NCBI GenBank assembly: GCA_050012775.1
Contig: JBEKGN010000016.1
Coordinates: forward strand, 40,504 to 104,503
DNA from: Roseiarcus sp050012775
GTDB taxonomy: Bacteria > Pseudomonadota > Alphaproteobacteria > Rhizobiales > Beijerinckiaceae
Direction: 5' to 3'
Length of the DNA: 64,000 bases
The notes under the pieces are model-generated. The model did no database searches, was not told the DNA's origin, and saw only the letters and a program-made list of their open reading frames with translations. This document shows, in pieces, positions 35,325 through 43,563 of this stretch; the first letter of the stretch is position 1, and each line of letters begins with the position of its first letter. The translations under genes and the position numbers were made by a program.

Positions 35325-36655
35325 CTCTTTCTCCCCCTCAATTTGGCCTTTCTGATCAGGCCTTCATATTGATGCGCTTGCAGATGCCCATGGATTTGCG
35401 CGACCGTGTCCATCGTGACGTTGACGACGATCAACAGCGACGTGCCGCCGAAATAGAGCTGAATCGAGGAATACGAAGTCAGCAATTCCGGCAAGATGCA
35501 GATCAGCGCGAGATAACCGGCGCCGAGCACGGTGATGCGAGTGAGGATATAGTCGATATATTGCGCCGTGCGCTCGCCGGGGCGCACACCTGGGACGAAG
35601 CCCCCGTGCTTCTTCAGATTGTCGGCGGTCTCGACGGGATTGAACACCGTCGCCGTATAAAAGAACGCGAAGAAGACGATCAGCGCGACGTAAAGAATGA
35701 TGTAAAGCGGGCCGCCGCGTCCCAGAAGCGTCGAAATGGTCGACAGCAGCCCCGAGCTCCCCGAGCCTTGCGCGAAGTTGGCGACCGTCGTCGGCAGCAG
35801 CAGCAGCGAGGAAGCGAAGATCGGCGGGATGACGCCCGCGGTGTTGAGTTTGAGCGGCAGGAACGAACTCTGCCCCTCATACATCTTGTTGCCGACCTGA
35901 CGGCGGGGATAGGTGATGGGAACGCGGCGCTGCGCCCGCTCCATGAACACGATGAACGCGACGACGACGAACACCATCACGATGACGGCGAGCACCAGCC
36001 CGGTCGAGATCGAGCCCTGGCGGCCGAGTTCGAAGAGTTGCACCACCGCGACCGGCAAACGCGCGACGATGCCGGCGAAGATGATGAGCGACGAGCCGTT
36101 GCCCACGCCGCGCGAAGTGATCTGCTCGCCGAGCCAGACCAGGAACATCGTGCCCCCGGTCAAGGTGACGACCGTCGAGAAGCGGAAGAGCAGGCCGGGA
36201 TCGCTGACGACGCCCGCCCGTCCTTCGAGGCCGATGGCGATGCCGTAGGCCTGGAACACCGCCAGCACGACCGTCAGGTAACGGGTGTATTGGTTGAGAA
36301 CCTTGCGCCCCGCTTCGCCTTCCTTCTTGATCGCCTCCAGCGAGGGCAGCACCGAGCTGAGCAGCTGAATGATGATCGAGGCCGAAATATAGGGCATGAT
36401 GTTCAGCGCGAACACCGCCATGCGCTGAACGGCGCCGCCGGAGAACATGTTGAACATGTCCAGCACGCCCTGGCTATGCCCGGTGAACGAATCCTCGAAG
36501 GCTTTGGGGTCAATGCCAGGCAGCGGGATATAGGTGCCGAGGCGAAAAATGACCAAGGCGCCGAGCGTGAACCAGATGCGCTTCTTGAGTTCTTCCGCCT
36601 TGGAGAACGCGGACCAGTTGATGTTGGCTGCAAGCTGTTCGGCCGCCGATGCCAT
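35321..36655 (-). CDS. secY: Preprotein translocase subunit SecY
   Basis: 444 residues and ten membrane helices, forming the SecYEG channel. Recognisable segments are FRLGTYIPLPGIDP, MFSGGAVQRMAVFALNIMPY, GVGNGSSLIIFAGIVARLP, the cytoplasmic loop AQRRVPITYPRRQVGNK, and NLKKHGGFVPGVRPGERTAQ. It follows rplO in the spc operon, but a 276-base gap containing a palindromic repeat element separates them. Confidence 0.98.
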   Translation of the reverse strand: MASAAEQLAANINWSAFSKAEELKKRIWFTLGALVIFRLGTYIPLPGIDPKAFEDSFTGHSQGVLDMFNMFSGGAVQRMAVFALNIMPYISASIIIQLLSSVLPSLEAIKKEGEAGRKVLNQYTRYLTVVLAVFQAYGIAIGLEGRAGVVSDPGLLFRFSTVVTLTGGTMFLVWLGEQITSRGVGNGSSLIIFAGIVARLPVAVVQLFELGRQGSISTGLVLAVIVMVFVVVAFIVFMERAQRRVPITYPRRQVGNKMYEGQSSFLPLKLNTAGVIPPIFASSLLLLPTTVANFAQGSGSSGLLSTISTLLGRGGPLYIILYVALIVFFAFFYTATVFNPVETADNLKKHGGFVPGVRPGERTAQYIDYILTRITVLGAGYLALICILPELLTSYSSIQLYFGGTSLLIVVNVTMDTVAQIHGHLQAHQYEGLIRKAKLRGRKR

Positions 36656-36829
36656 CGATTTGCGCTCCGCTTTTCCCTGCGCGATTGCTCGCGCCGATTG
36701 AGCGCCCCCCTGGCGGCCGACCGCCGCGCAAGGCTATAGACGCAATTCGAACGGCCGCCTATCCGGCGCGCCGTTCAAATATATGGCCCGACCGCGACGA
36801 ATTGCCACCCCTCGCGGGGCGCTCTCGCC

Positions 36830-36882
36830 AAAGCAGGATTTCGGAAACGCGGACACCGATTTTCCGACAAAACTCCTGCTTT
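36830..36882. repeat. Intergenic palindromic repeat element between rplO and secY
   Basis: Nested inverted arms: AAAGCAGGA (36830-36838) with TCCTGCTTT (36874-36882), and TCGGAAA (36841-36847) with TTTTCCGA (36860-36867), around CGCGGACACCGA. The layout and the TCGGAAA...TTTTCCGA core resemble dispersed intergenic palindromes in Rhizobiales genomes. Only one copy lies in this window. It sits in a transcribed spacer of the spc operon. Confidence 0.6.
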
Positions 36883-36931
36883 ATCAAAGAACTCTAAGCG
36901 GACTTGCGTTGACGAGCCAACGCGAATTCGC

Positions 36932-37414
36932 TCAGCCGGCCGCGGGCGCGGCTTCGGCCTTGAGCGTCTTCACGCTGCCGCCGGCCTTTTCGATCGCCGC
37001 GACAGCGCTCTTCGATGCGCCATAGACTTCGAAATCGGCCTTGGCCTTGATCTCGCCGTTGCCGAGGATTTTCACGCCGTCGCGAGCGCGCGCCACCACG
37101 CCCGCTTCGATCAGCGCCTCGACCGTGATCGGCTTGCCGGCGTCGAGAACGCCGGCGTCGATCGCGGTCTGGATGCGGCCGAGATTGACCTCGTTGACGT
37201 CGAGCGGCGAGGGCGGGGTGAAGCCGCGCTTGGGCAAGCGACGATGAAGCGGCATCTGACCGCCTTCGAACCCTTTGATGCGCACGCCCGAGCGCGCGGT
37301 CTGGCCCTTGCCGCCGCGGCCCGCTTGCTTGCCTTTGCCCGAGCCGATGCCGCGACCGACGCGAATGCGCGCCTTCGAGGAGCCCGGGTTATCCCTAATG
37401 CCGTTGAGTTTCAT
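36932..37414 (-). CDS. rplO: 50S ribosomal protein L15
   Basis: 160 residues. It opens MKLNGIRDNPGSSKARIRVG and has the Gly-rich GRGIGSGKGKQAGRGGKGQTA that threads into 23S rRNA, then GFEGGQMPLHRRLPKRGF. The C-terminus is Ala-rich (KTLKAEAAPAAG), slightly longer than in E. coli. It lies 10 bases after rpmD. Confidence 0.97.
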   Translation of the reverse strand: MKLNGIRDNPGSSKARIRVGRGIGSGKGKQAGRGGKGQTARSGVRIKGFEGGQMPLHRRLPKRGFTPPSPLDVNEVNLGRIQTAIDAGVLDAGKPITVEALIEAGVVARARDGVKILGNGEIKAKADFEVYGASKSAVAAIEKAGGSVKTLKAEAAPAAG

Positions 37415-37424
37415 GTTCGCGTCC

Positions 37425-37634
37425 TCACTGGCCGTCGACGACGCGCACGAGATGCGCGACCTTGGCGATCATGCCGCGGACGGCTGGCGTATCCACGACG
37501 CTGGCGCGCCGACCGATCTTGTTGAGGCCGAGGCCCTTGAGCGTGTCGCGCTGAGATTGCGGACGCCCGATCGCGCTGCCGACCTGTTCGAGGGTGACTT
37601 TGTTCTGCGTGGTCATGGGAGGCCTCGCGATCAC
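37425..37634 (-). CDS. rpmD: 50S ribosomal protein L30
   Basis: 69 residues, including VTLEQVGSAIGRPQSQRDTL and GLNKIGRRASVVDTPAVRGM. The ATG overlaps the rpsE stop by four bases, so the two are coupled. Confidence 0.95.
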   Translation of the reverse strand: MIARPPMTTQNKVTLEQVGSAIGRPQSQRDTLKGLGLNKIGRRASVVDTPAVRGMIAKVAHLVRVVDGQ

Positions 37635-38203
37635 GAGTCGGAAGCGTCGGCTTCGACGCCTTGCCGGCGCGACTGCAACGTCGACACCTTGATGTTGCGG
37701 CGCTGAGCGACCGAGCGCGGGCTATCCTCGCGCGACAGCGCGTCGAAGGTCGCGCGAACCATGTTGTAGGGGTTCGACGAGCCCTGGCTCTTGGCGACGA
37801 CGTCGTGCACGCCGAGCGATTCGAACACCGCGCGCATCGGACCGCCGGCGATGATGCCGGTGCCGGCGGGAGCCGCGCGCAACACCACGCGACCGGCGCC
37901 GTGACGGCCGTTCACGTCGTGATGCAAGGTGCGCCCTTCACGCAGCGGCACGCGGACGACGCCGCGCTTGGCCGCTTCCGTCGCCTTGCGGATCGCCTCG
38001 GGCACTTCGCGCGCCTTGCCGTGGCCGAAACCAACGCGGCCCTTCTGGTCGCCGACGACCACCAGCGCCGCGAAACCGAAGCGGCGTCCGCCCTTCACGA
38101 CCTTCGCCACGCGATTGATATGGACGAGGCGATCGACGAACTCGCTGTCGCGCTCCTCCCGGCCATGCTCGCGGCCGCGGCCGCCTTCACCTTCACGCGC
38201 CAT
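37631..38203 (-). CDS. rpsE: 30S ribosomal protein S5
   Basis: 190 residues. A charged N-terminal tail (REGEGGRGREHGREERDSEF) precedes the double-stranded RNA-binding domain (VDRLVHINRVAKVVKGGRRF) and the ribosomal S5 C-terminal domain (APAGTGIIAGGPMRAVFESL). The spectinomycin-relevant loop VKGGRR looks normal. Confidence 0.97.
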   Translation of the reverse strand: MAREGEGGRGREHGREERDSEFVDRLVHINRVAKVVKGGRRFGFAALVVVGDQKGRVGFGHGKAREVPEAIRKATEAAKRGVVRVPLREGRTLHHDVNGRHGAGRVVLRAAPAGTGIIAGGPMRAVFESLGVHDVVAKSQGSSNPYNMVRATFDALSREDSPRSVAQRRNIKVSTLQSRRQGVEADASDS

Positions 38204-38284
38204 GTTTTTGTTCCGTCACTTGCGCGGCGCTCGCTGTCGAGACGCCGCTCGCTTGGGGTTGAGAATGAGAACTCGGGTCGAAAA

Positions 38285-38647
38285 TCAGAATTCGAGGCCG
38301 CCCTCGCGCGCGCCCTCGGCGAGCGCCTTGACGCGCCCGTGATACATATAACCGCCGCGATCGAAAACGACCTTCTCGACGCCCGCCTTCTTGGCGCGCT
38401 CGGCGATCTCCTTGCCGATGCGTTTGGCCGCCTCGACATTCGCGCCGGTCTTCAGTCCTTCGCGGAGCGCCTTTTCGAGCGACGAGGCGGCGGCGAGCGT
38501 CACGCCCTTCTCGTCGTCGATGATCTGGGCGGAAATCTGCTTGGACGAACGGAACACGCTCAGGCGCGGACGCCCGCGACCGTGGACGGCGATCGCGCGG
38601 CGAACGCGCGCCTTGCGGCGATCGGTGGACTTGTTGGACTTGGCCAT
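38285..38647 (-). CDS. rplR: 50S ribosomal protein L18
   Basis: 120 residues; it binds 5S rRNA. Seen: RRKARVRRAIAVHGRGRPRL, VFRSSKQISAQIIDDEKGVT and FDRGGYMYHGRVKALAEGAR at the end. An 81-base gap separates it from rpsE. Confidence 0.97.
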   Translation of the reverse strand: MAKSNKSTDRRKARVRRAIAVHGRGRPRLSVFRSSKQISAQIIDDEKGVTLAAASSLEKALREGLKTGANVEAAKRIGKEIAERAKKAGVEKVVFDRGGYMYHGRVKALAEGAREGGLEF

Positions 38648-38658
38648 GACGGCGCCCC

Positions 38659-39192
38659 TTACTTCTTCTTGCCTTCCTTGCGGAAGATGAACTCGTTGGC
38701 GTATTTGACGCCCTTGCCCTTATAGGGCTCGGGGCTGCGGAACGCGCGGATCTCGGCCGCGATCTGGCCGACCTGACGCTTGTCGATGCCGGCGACGCTG
38801 ATTTCCGTCGGCTTCGGCGTCGTTATCGTGACGCCCGCCGGGATCGGATACAAGACGTCATGGCTGTACCCCAGGGAAAGCTGCAAGTTCTTGCCGGCGA
38901 TCGCCGCCTTGTAGCCGACGCCGTTGATTTCCAGCCGCTTCTCGAAGCCCTTGGTGACGCCGACCACCAGGTTCTGCACCCGAGCGCGCGCCGTGCCCCA
39001 CATCGCGCGCGACCGCTTGTCGTCGCCGTGCGGCTCGACATGGACGGCGGCGCCATCGATCTTGATGGCGACTTCGTCGGGAGCGGTGAACTTCAATTCG
39101 CCCTTTGCGCCCTTCACGGCGATCAATTGACCGTCGAGCTTGGCCGTGACGCCGGCGGGAATGGCGACGGGCTTCTTGCCGATACGAGACAT
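38659..39192 (-). CDS. rplF: 50S ribosomal protein L6
   Basis: 177 residues with two L6 folds. MSRIGKKPVAIPAGVTAKLD at the start and PEPYKGKGVKYANEFIFRKE at the end are the conserved RNA-binding hallmarks. It is located 11 bases before rplR. Confidence 0.97.
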   Translation of the reverse strand: MSRIGKKPVAIPAGVTAKLDGQLIAVKGAKGELKFTAPDEVAIKIDGAAVHVEPHGDDKRSRAMWGTARARVQNLVVGVTKGFEKRLEINGVGYKAAIAGKNLQLSLGYSHDVLYPIPAGVTITTPKPTEISVAGIDKRQVGQIAAEIRAFRSPEPYKGKGVKYANEFIFRKEGKKK

Positions 39193-39246
39193 AGCACAGG
39201 TTCCAGATTAGCGGACGCCGACCGGGTCGGCCTTTAGAAGCGGCCC

Positions 39247-39645
39247 TTAGAAGACCGTGCAGAGGACTTCGCCCCCCACGTGATTTTCGCGCGCCGCGTG
39301 ATCCGCCATCACGCCCTTCGGCGTGGAGAGGATCGACACGCCGAGGCCGTTGGCGACGCGCGGCATGCCGTCGACGGCGGCGTAGACGCGCCGGCCCGGC
39401 TTCGACACGCGCTCGATCTTGCGAATGACCGGCTCGTTGTCGAAATACTTGAGCTCGATCTCGAACTCGCTGCGGCCGTTGCCGTAGTCGGTGGTCGAAT
39501 AGCCGCGGATATAGCCTTCGGCCTGCAACACGTCGAGCACCTTCTTGCGCAAGGAGGAGCCGGGCGTCGAAACCTTGCCGCGTTTGCGCATCTGCGCGTT
39601 GCGGATGCGGGTGAGCATGTCGCCCAGGGGATCGTTCACTGCCAT
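39247..39645 (-). CDS. rpsH: 30S ribosomal protein S8
   Basis: 132 residues. MAVNDPLGDMLTRIRNAQMR at the start and GLGVSILSTPKGVMADHAAR near the end match S8, a central 16S rRNA binder that in many bacteria represses the spc operon. Confidence 0.97.
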   Translation of the reverse strand: MAVNDPLGDMLTRIRNAQMRKRGKVSTPGSSLRKKVLDVLQAEGYIRGYSTTDYGNGRSEFEIELKYFDNEPVIRKIERVSKPGRRVYAAVDGMPRVANGLGVSILSTPKGVMADHAARENHVGGEVLCTVF

Positions 39646-39658
39646 GATCCTGGCCTCC

Positions 39659-39964
39659 TCACCAGCTCGACTTCACGAGGCCCGGAATCAGGCCCTTGTT
39701 GCCCAATTCCCGCAGCGCGATGCGGCTCATCTTCATCTTGCGATAATAGCCGCGCGGACGCCCCGTCACTTCGCAGCGGTTGCGCACGCGAACGAGCGCG
39801 CCGTTGCGCGGCAGCGCCGCGAGCTTGATGCGCGCCTCGAAACGCTCTTCCATTGGAAGCTTTTCGTCGTTGGCGACGTCCAGCAGGCGCTTGCGCCGAG
39901 CGGAGAATTTCTTCGCCAGGCGCTGCTTGCGCTGATTGTTCTCGATTGCACTCTTCTTTGCCAT
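39659..39964 (-). CDS. rpsN: 30S ribosomal protein S14
   Basis: 101 residues, the long zinc-free form: MAKKSAIENNQRKQRLAKKF, RNRCEVTGRPRGYYRKMKMS, and LIPGLVKSSW at the end. The second of two consecutive Met codons is used as start, as in the family. It is 13 bases from rpsH. Confidence 0.96.
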   Translation of the reverse strand: MAKKSAIENNQRKQRLAKKFSARRKRLLDVANDEKLPMEERFEARIKLAALPRNGALVRVRNRCEVTGRPRGYYRKMKMSRIALRELGNKGLIPGLVKSSW

Positions 39965-39999
39965 CAAAGGCCTCCATTTTCCGCGTCTGAGCGGTCAGC

Positions 40000-40713
40000 T
40001 CACTGCCGGAACGGGAAGTTGAAGGCGCGCAGCAACGCGCGCGCCTCGGCGTCTGTCTTGGCCGTCGTGCACACCACGATGTCCATGCCCAACATCGCTT
40101 CCGCCTTGTCGTAGTCGATCTCGGGGAAGATGATGTGTTCCTTTACGCCGAGCGCGTAATTGCCTCGGCCGTCGAACGATTTCGGATCGAGGCCCCGAAA
40201 ATCGCGCACGCGCGGCAGCGCGACCGTGACCAGACGATCGAGGAATTCGTACATGCGCGTCTTGCGCAGCGTGACCTTGGCGCCGATCGGCATGTTCTCG
40301 CGCACCTTGAAGGTCGAGATCGCCTTGCGCGCGCGCGTCACCACCGGCCTCTGGCCGGCGATCAGCGCCAGATCGTTGGCGGCGGACGTCACCTTCTTGG
40401 TGTCGTTGACCGCTTCGCCGACGCCCATGTTCAGCACGATCTTCTCGATCTTGGGAACCTGCAGCGCGTTCTTGTAGCCGAACTCCTCGACGAGCTTGGG
40501 TATGATCACGGCGTCGTAGAGCTTCTTCAAGCGCGCGACATAGTCCTTCGGCGCGGCCTTCGGCTGGCCCGCGCTGGCGACCTCGCTCTGACTCGGCCGG
40601 CCCTTGCCCTTGGCCGCCTTGGGTTCGGCGGCGGCTTCGGCCTTGCCGCCCTTCGCGGGGGCCTTGTCGGCCTTCGCCGGCTTGCCGCCCTTGTCCGATT
40701 TTGCCTCAGCCAT
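40000..40713 (-). CDS. rplE: 50S ribosomal protein L5 with a long Lys/Ala-rich N-terminal extension
   Basis: 237 residues, against about 180-185 for typical L5. The conserved domain begins near residue 55 (KDYVARLKKLYDAVIIPKLV) and continues ALQVPKIEKIVLNMGVGEAV, FLDRLVTVALPRVRDFRGL and DYDKAEAMLGMDIVVCTTAK. Residues 1-54 are low-complexity Lys/Ala/Gly/Pro sequence. The ATG at 40713 overlaps the 3' end of rplX by eight bases, which supports translation of the extension. No good internal ATG precedes KDYVARL. The tail could contact 5S rRNA or arise from relaxed selection. Confidence 0.95.
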   Translation of the reverse strand: MAEAKSDKGGKPAKADKAPAKGGKAEAAAEPKAAKGKGRPSQSEVASAGQPKAAPKDYVARLKKLYDAVIIPKLVEEFGYKNALQVPKIEKIVLNMGVGEAVNDTKKVTSAANDLALIAGQRPVVTRARKAISTFKVRENMPIGAKVTLRKTRMYEFLDRLVTVALPRVRDFRGLDPKSFDGRGNYALGVKEHIIFPEIDYDKAEAMLGMDIVVCTTAKTDAEARALLRAFNFPFRQ

Positions 40714-41023
40714 CGATCAGGTCTCCGGAACGCTTGGCGACGCGGACCTTGCGGCCGTCGTCGAGAATCTTGAATCCGACGCGCGTCGGCTTGCCGGTCT
40801 TGGGATCGGCGATCGCGAGATTGGACAGATCGATCGAGGCTTCCTTGGAGAGGATGCCGCCTTCGGTCTGCGCGGTCTGGCGCGTGTGGCGCTTGACCAT
40901 ATTGACGCCGGCGACGACGGCGCGACGGTCGGCCGGAATGACGTGCGTGACCTCGCCGCTCTTGCCCTTGTCGCGGCCCGCGAGGACGACGACTTTGTCG
41001 CCTTTCTTGATCTTGGCGGCCAT
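40706..41023 (-). CDS. rplX: 50S ribosomal protein L24
   Basis: 105 residues. It opens MAAKIKKGDKVVVLAGRDKG with the KOW motif (GDKVVVLAGRDKGKSGEVTH), then VVAGVNMVKRHTRQTAQTEG. It initiates 50S assembly. The start shares one base with the rplN stop (TAATG). Confidence 0.97.
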   Translation of the reverse strand: MAAKIKKGDKVVVLAGRDKGKSGEVTHVIPADRRAVVAGVNMVKRHTRQTAQTEGGILSKEASIDLSNLAIADPKTGKPTRVGFKILDDGRKVRVAKRSGDLIDG

Positions 41024-41391
41024 TACAGCACCTCCGGCGCGAGCGAAATGATCTTGACGTGGTTCTTGGCGCGAAGTTCGCGCGGCACCGGCCCGAAGAT
41101 GCGGGTGCCCACCGGCTCGGACTGATTGTTGATCAGCACCGCGGCGTTCGAATCGAAGCGGATCACCGAACCGTCGGCGCGACGGATGTCCTTGGCGGTG
41201 CGCACGACGACCGCCTTCATCACGTCGCCCTTCTTCACGCGGCCGCGCGGAATCGCTTCCTTGATCGACACCACGATGATGTCGCCGATCGAGGCGTAGC
41301 GCCGCTTCGAGCCGCCCAGCACCTTGATGCACATCACGCGACGCGCGCCGGAATTATCGGCGACATCGAGGTTCGTTTGCATCTGAATCAT
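41023..41391 (-). CDS. rplN: 50S ribosomal protein L14
   Basis: 122 residues. MIQMQTNLDVADNSGARRVM, GDIIVVSIKEAIPRGRVKKG and GTRIFGPVPRELRAKNHVKI are full-length L14 hallmarks. It is preceded by a 112-base gap with a strong hairpin (41454-41473). Confidence 0.98.
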   Translation of the reverse strand: MIQMQTNLDVADNSGARRVMCIKVLGGSKRRYASIGDIIVVSIKEAIPRGRVKKGDVMKAVVVRTAKDIRRADGSVIRFDSNAAVLINNQSEPVGTRIFGPVPRELRAKNHVKIISLAPEVL

Positions 41392-41453
41392 GGCCTAAAC
41401 GCCTTTCTTGTCAGAACGGTTTCCGGTGGCGCCGAGCGACCGGACTACGCCTG

Positions 41454-41473
41454 AAGGAGGCTCGCGCCTCCTT
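41454..41473 (-). promoter_or_regulatory. Intercistronic hairpin between rpsQ and rplN
   Basis: AAGGAGGC (41454-41461) and GCCTCCTT (41466-41473) form a perfect 8-bp stem with a TCGC loop. Each strand carries an ideal Shine-Dalgarno (AAGGAGG) inside the stem, but no start codon follows it at a usable distance. It lies 62 bases upstream of rplN. Confidence 0.5.
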
Positions 41474-41503
41474 AGATGAACTCGCCCGAAGAGGAACTTC
41501 CCT

Positions 41504-41746
41504 TCAGGCCTTGGGAGCGTCGTCGAGGACGATCCACCGCTTCAGTTTCGAAATCGGCTTGGTCTCTTCGATCGAGACCGTGTCGCCGACCTTGTGGGTC
41601 TTGGTCTCGGCGTGCGCGTGGTAGTTCTTCGTGCGGCGCACCGTCTTCTTCAAGAGCGGATGCGTGAAACGGCGCTCGACCTTGACGATCAAGGTCTTCT
41701 CTTGCTTGTCGCTGACGACGACGCCCTGGAGGATTCGCTTCGGCAT
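41504..41746 (-). CDS. rpsQ: 30S ribosomal protein S17
   Basis: 80 residues. MPKRILQGVVVSDKQEKTLI, VERRFTHPLLKKTVRRTKNY and HAHAETKTHKVGDTVSIEET match S17. It starts 10 bases after rpmC. Confidence 0.97.
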   Translation of the reverse strand: MPKRILQGVVVSDKQEKTLIVKVERRFTHPLLKKTVRRTKNYHAHAETKTHKVGDTVSIEETKPISKLKRWIVLDDAPKA

Positions 41747-41756
41747 TTTCTCGTCC

Positions 41757-41972
41757 TCAGCCTTTGTTCTTGGCGGCGCGCTTTTGCGCGGCGATGGTCT
41801 TGACGCGCGCGATGTCGCGACGCACGACGCGCACGCGCGCGGTGTCCTGCAATTGGCCGCTCGCGCGCTGGAAGCGCAGGTTGAACTGCTCCTTCTTCAG
41901 CTTGAGGGCTTCGTCGTCGAGTTGATCTTCGCTCATCACGCGCAGATCCGAGAGACGGCTGGCATTTTTCAT
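41757..41972 (-). CDS. rpmC: 50S ribosomal protein L29
   Basis: 71 residues. It starts MKNASRLSDLRVMSEDQLDD, followed by LKLKKEQFNLRFQRASGQLQ and RVRVVRRDIARVKTIAAQKR. AAGGAGAGACC precedes the ATG. It lies at the exit-tunnel side of the ribosome. Confidence 0.95.
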   Translation of the reverse strand: MKNASRLSDLRVMSEDQLDDEALKLKKEQFNLRFQRASGQLQDTARVRVVRRDIARVKTIAAQKRAAKNKG

Positions 41973-41982
41973 CGGTCTCTCC

Positions 41983-42396
41983 TTATTCCGCGATGCGCTG
42001 CACGAAGCGCGTCTTGATCGGCAATTTGGCCGCGGCGAGCAGGAACGCTTCGCGCGCCAGCTGCTCCGGCACGCCGTCGACCTCGAACATGATCCGGCCC
42101 GGCGCGACGCGCACGATCCACAGCTCCGGGGCGCCCTTGCCCTTGCCCATGCGCACCTCGATCGGCTTCTTGGAAACCGGGACATCGGGGAACACGCGGA
42201 TCCAGACGCGTCCGGCGCGCTTCATGTGGCGCGTCAGCGCGCGGCGGGCGGCCTCGATCTGGCGCGCGGTCACCCGCTCCGGCTCCACCGCCTTCAGGCC
42301 GAACTCGCCGAAGTTCAGCGCGAATCCGCCTTTGGCGACGCCGCGAATGCGGCCTTTGAACGCCTTGCGAAACCTGGTCTTTTTAGGCTGCATCAT
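41983..42396 (-). CDS. rplP: 50S ribosomal protein L16
   Basis: 137 residues. QPKKTRFRKAFKGRIRGVAK, FALNFGEFGLKAVEPERVTA, and WIRVFPDVPVSKKPIEVRMG with KGKGAPELWIVRVAPGRIMF are intact. The first or second of two Met codons may be the start. Confidence 0.97.
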   Translation of the reverse strand: MMQPKKTRFRKAFKGRIRGVAKGGFALNFGEFGLKAVEPERVTARQIEAARRALTRHMKRAGRVWIRVFPDVPVSKKPIEVRMGKGKGAPELWIVRVAPGRIMFEVDGVPEQLAREAFLLAAAKLPIKTRFVQRIAE

Positions 42397-42418
42397 GGTC
42401 GTGGACCTTCAGTGTTTT

Positions 42419-43156
42419 TCAGGCCGCGTCGCGACCGCGCGGCTCGCGCTCGCGCGGCTCGCGTCGCGGACGATGCGTCGACGAATGATCGGCTTCCGCC
42501 TGGCGCTTGTCCTGCGCCATCGGATCGTGCTCGAGGATTTCACCCTTGAAGATCCAAACCTTGATGCCGCACGTGCCGTAGGCGGTGTGCGCGGTCGCCA
42601 CGCCGTAGTCGACGTCGGCGCGCAGCGTATGCAACGGCACGCGACCCTCGCGATACCATTCGAGACGGGCGATTTCCGCGCCGCCCAGACGCCCGGAGCA
42701 ATTGATGCGGATGCCTTCCGCGCCGAGGCGCATCGCCGACTGCACCGCGCGCTTCATCGCGCGACGGAACGCGACGCGGCGCTCGAGCTGCTGGGCGATC
42801 GAGTCGGCCACAAGGGTCGCGTCGATTTCCGGCTTGCGGACTTCGACGATGTTGATCGCGACTTCCGACTGGGTGAGCTTGGCGACCTGCTTGCGCAGCT
42901 TGTCGATATCCGCGCCCTTCTTGCCGATCACGACGCCCGGACGCGCCGAGTGAATGTTGACGCGGCACTTCTTGTGCGGACGCTCGATGACGATCTTGGA
43001 AATCGCCGCCTGCTTCAGCGCGCCCATCAGCACTTCGCGGATCTTAATGTCCTCGTGCAGCAGCTTGCCGTATTCGCCCTTGTTGGAATACCAGCGCGAA
43101 TCCCAAGTGCGGTTGACGCCCAGCCGCAGCCCGATCGGATTGATCTTCTGACCCAT
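42419..43156 (-). CDS. rpsC: 30S ribosomal protein S3
   Basis: 245 residues. MGQKINPIGLRLGVNRTWDS, a KH domain (VNIHSARPGVVIGKKGADID), ADVDYGVATAHTAYGTCGIK, and an extended charged tail rich in Arg/Glu/Pro (HRPRREPREREPRGRDAA). The tail makes it longer than E. coli S3 (233), as in other alphaproteobacteria. Confidence 0.97.
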   Translation of the reverse strand: MGQKINPIGLRLGVNRTWDSRWYSNKGEYGKLLHEDIKIREVLMGALKQAAISKIVIERPHKKCRVNIHSARPGVVIGKKGADIDKLRKQVAKLTQSEVAINIVEVRKPEIDATLVADSIAQQLERRVAFRRAMKRAVQSAMRLGAEGIRINCSGRLGGAEIARLEWYREGRVPLHTLRADVDYGVATAHTAYGTCGIKVWIFKGEILEHDPMAQDKRQAEADHSSTHRPRREPREREPRGRDAA

Positions 43157-43167
43157 CGCTTGACTCC

Positions 43168-43560
43168 TCAGGCCGCGTCGGCGGCGGCGGCCGCCACTTC
43201 GCGAACGACGATCGTAATGTTCGAGAACGGCTTTTCGATGCGCCCCGCCCGACCGCGAGCGCGGGGGCTGAAGCGCTTCATCACCATGTCCTTGCCGACA
43301 TAGGCCTCGCCGACGATGAGATCGTCGACGTCGAGCTCGTGGTTGTTCTCGGCGTTGGCGATCGCCGATTCCAGCGCTTTGCGCACCTCGACCGAAATTC
43401 TCTTGTTGGAGAACTCCAGATCGGCGAGCGCCTTCGCGACCTTCTTGCCGCGGATGAGCTGGGCGAGCAGATTCAGCTTCTGCGGGCTGACGCGCAGCAT
43501 GCGAATGGTCGCTTTGGCTTCGTTGTCGGCGAGACGCCGGGGATTGGCTTGCTTCGACAT
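43168..43560 (-). CDS. rplV: 50S ribosomal protein L22
   Basis: 130 residues. RMLRVSPQKLNLLAQLIRGK, LEFSNKRISVEVRKALESAI and RFSPRARGRAGRIEKPFSNI; the last forms the loop in the exit tunnel. It ends with an Ala-rich tail. It is close to rpsS (3-base gap). Confidence 0.97.
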   Translation of the reverse strand: MSKQANPRRLADNEAKATIRMLRVSPQKLNLLAQLIRGKKVAKALADLEFSNKRISVEVRKALESAIANAENNHELDVDDLIVGEAYVGKDMVMKRFSPRARGRAGRIEKPFSNITIVVREVAAAAADAA

Positions 43561-43563
43561 GGC

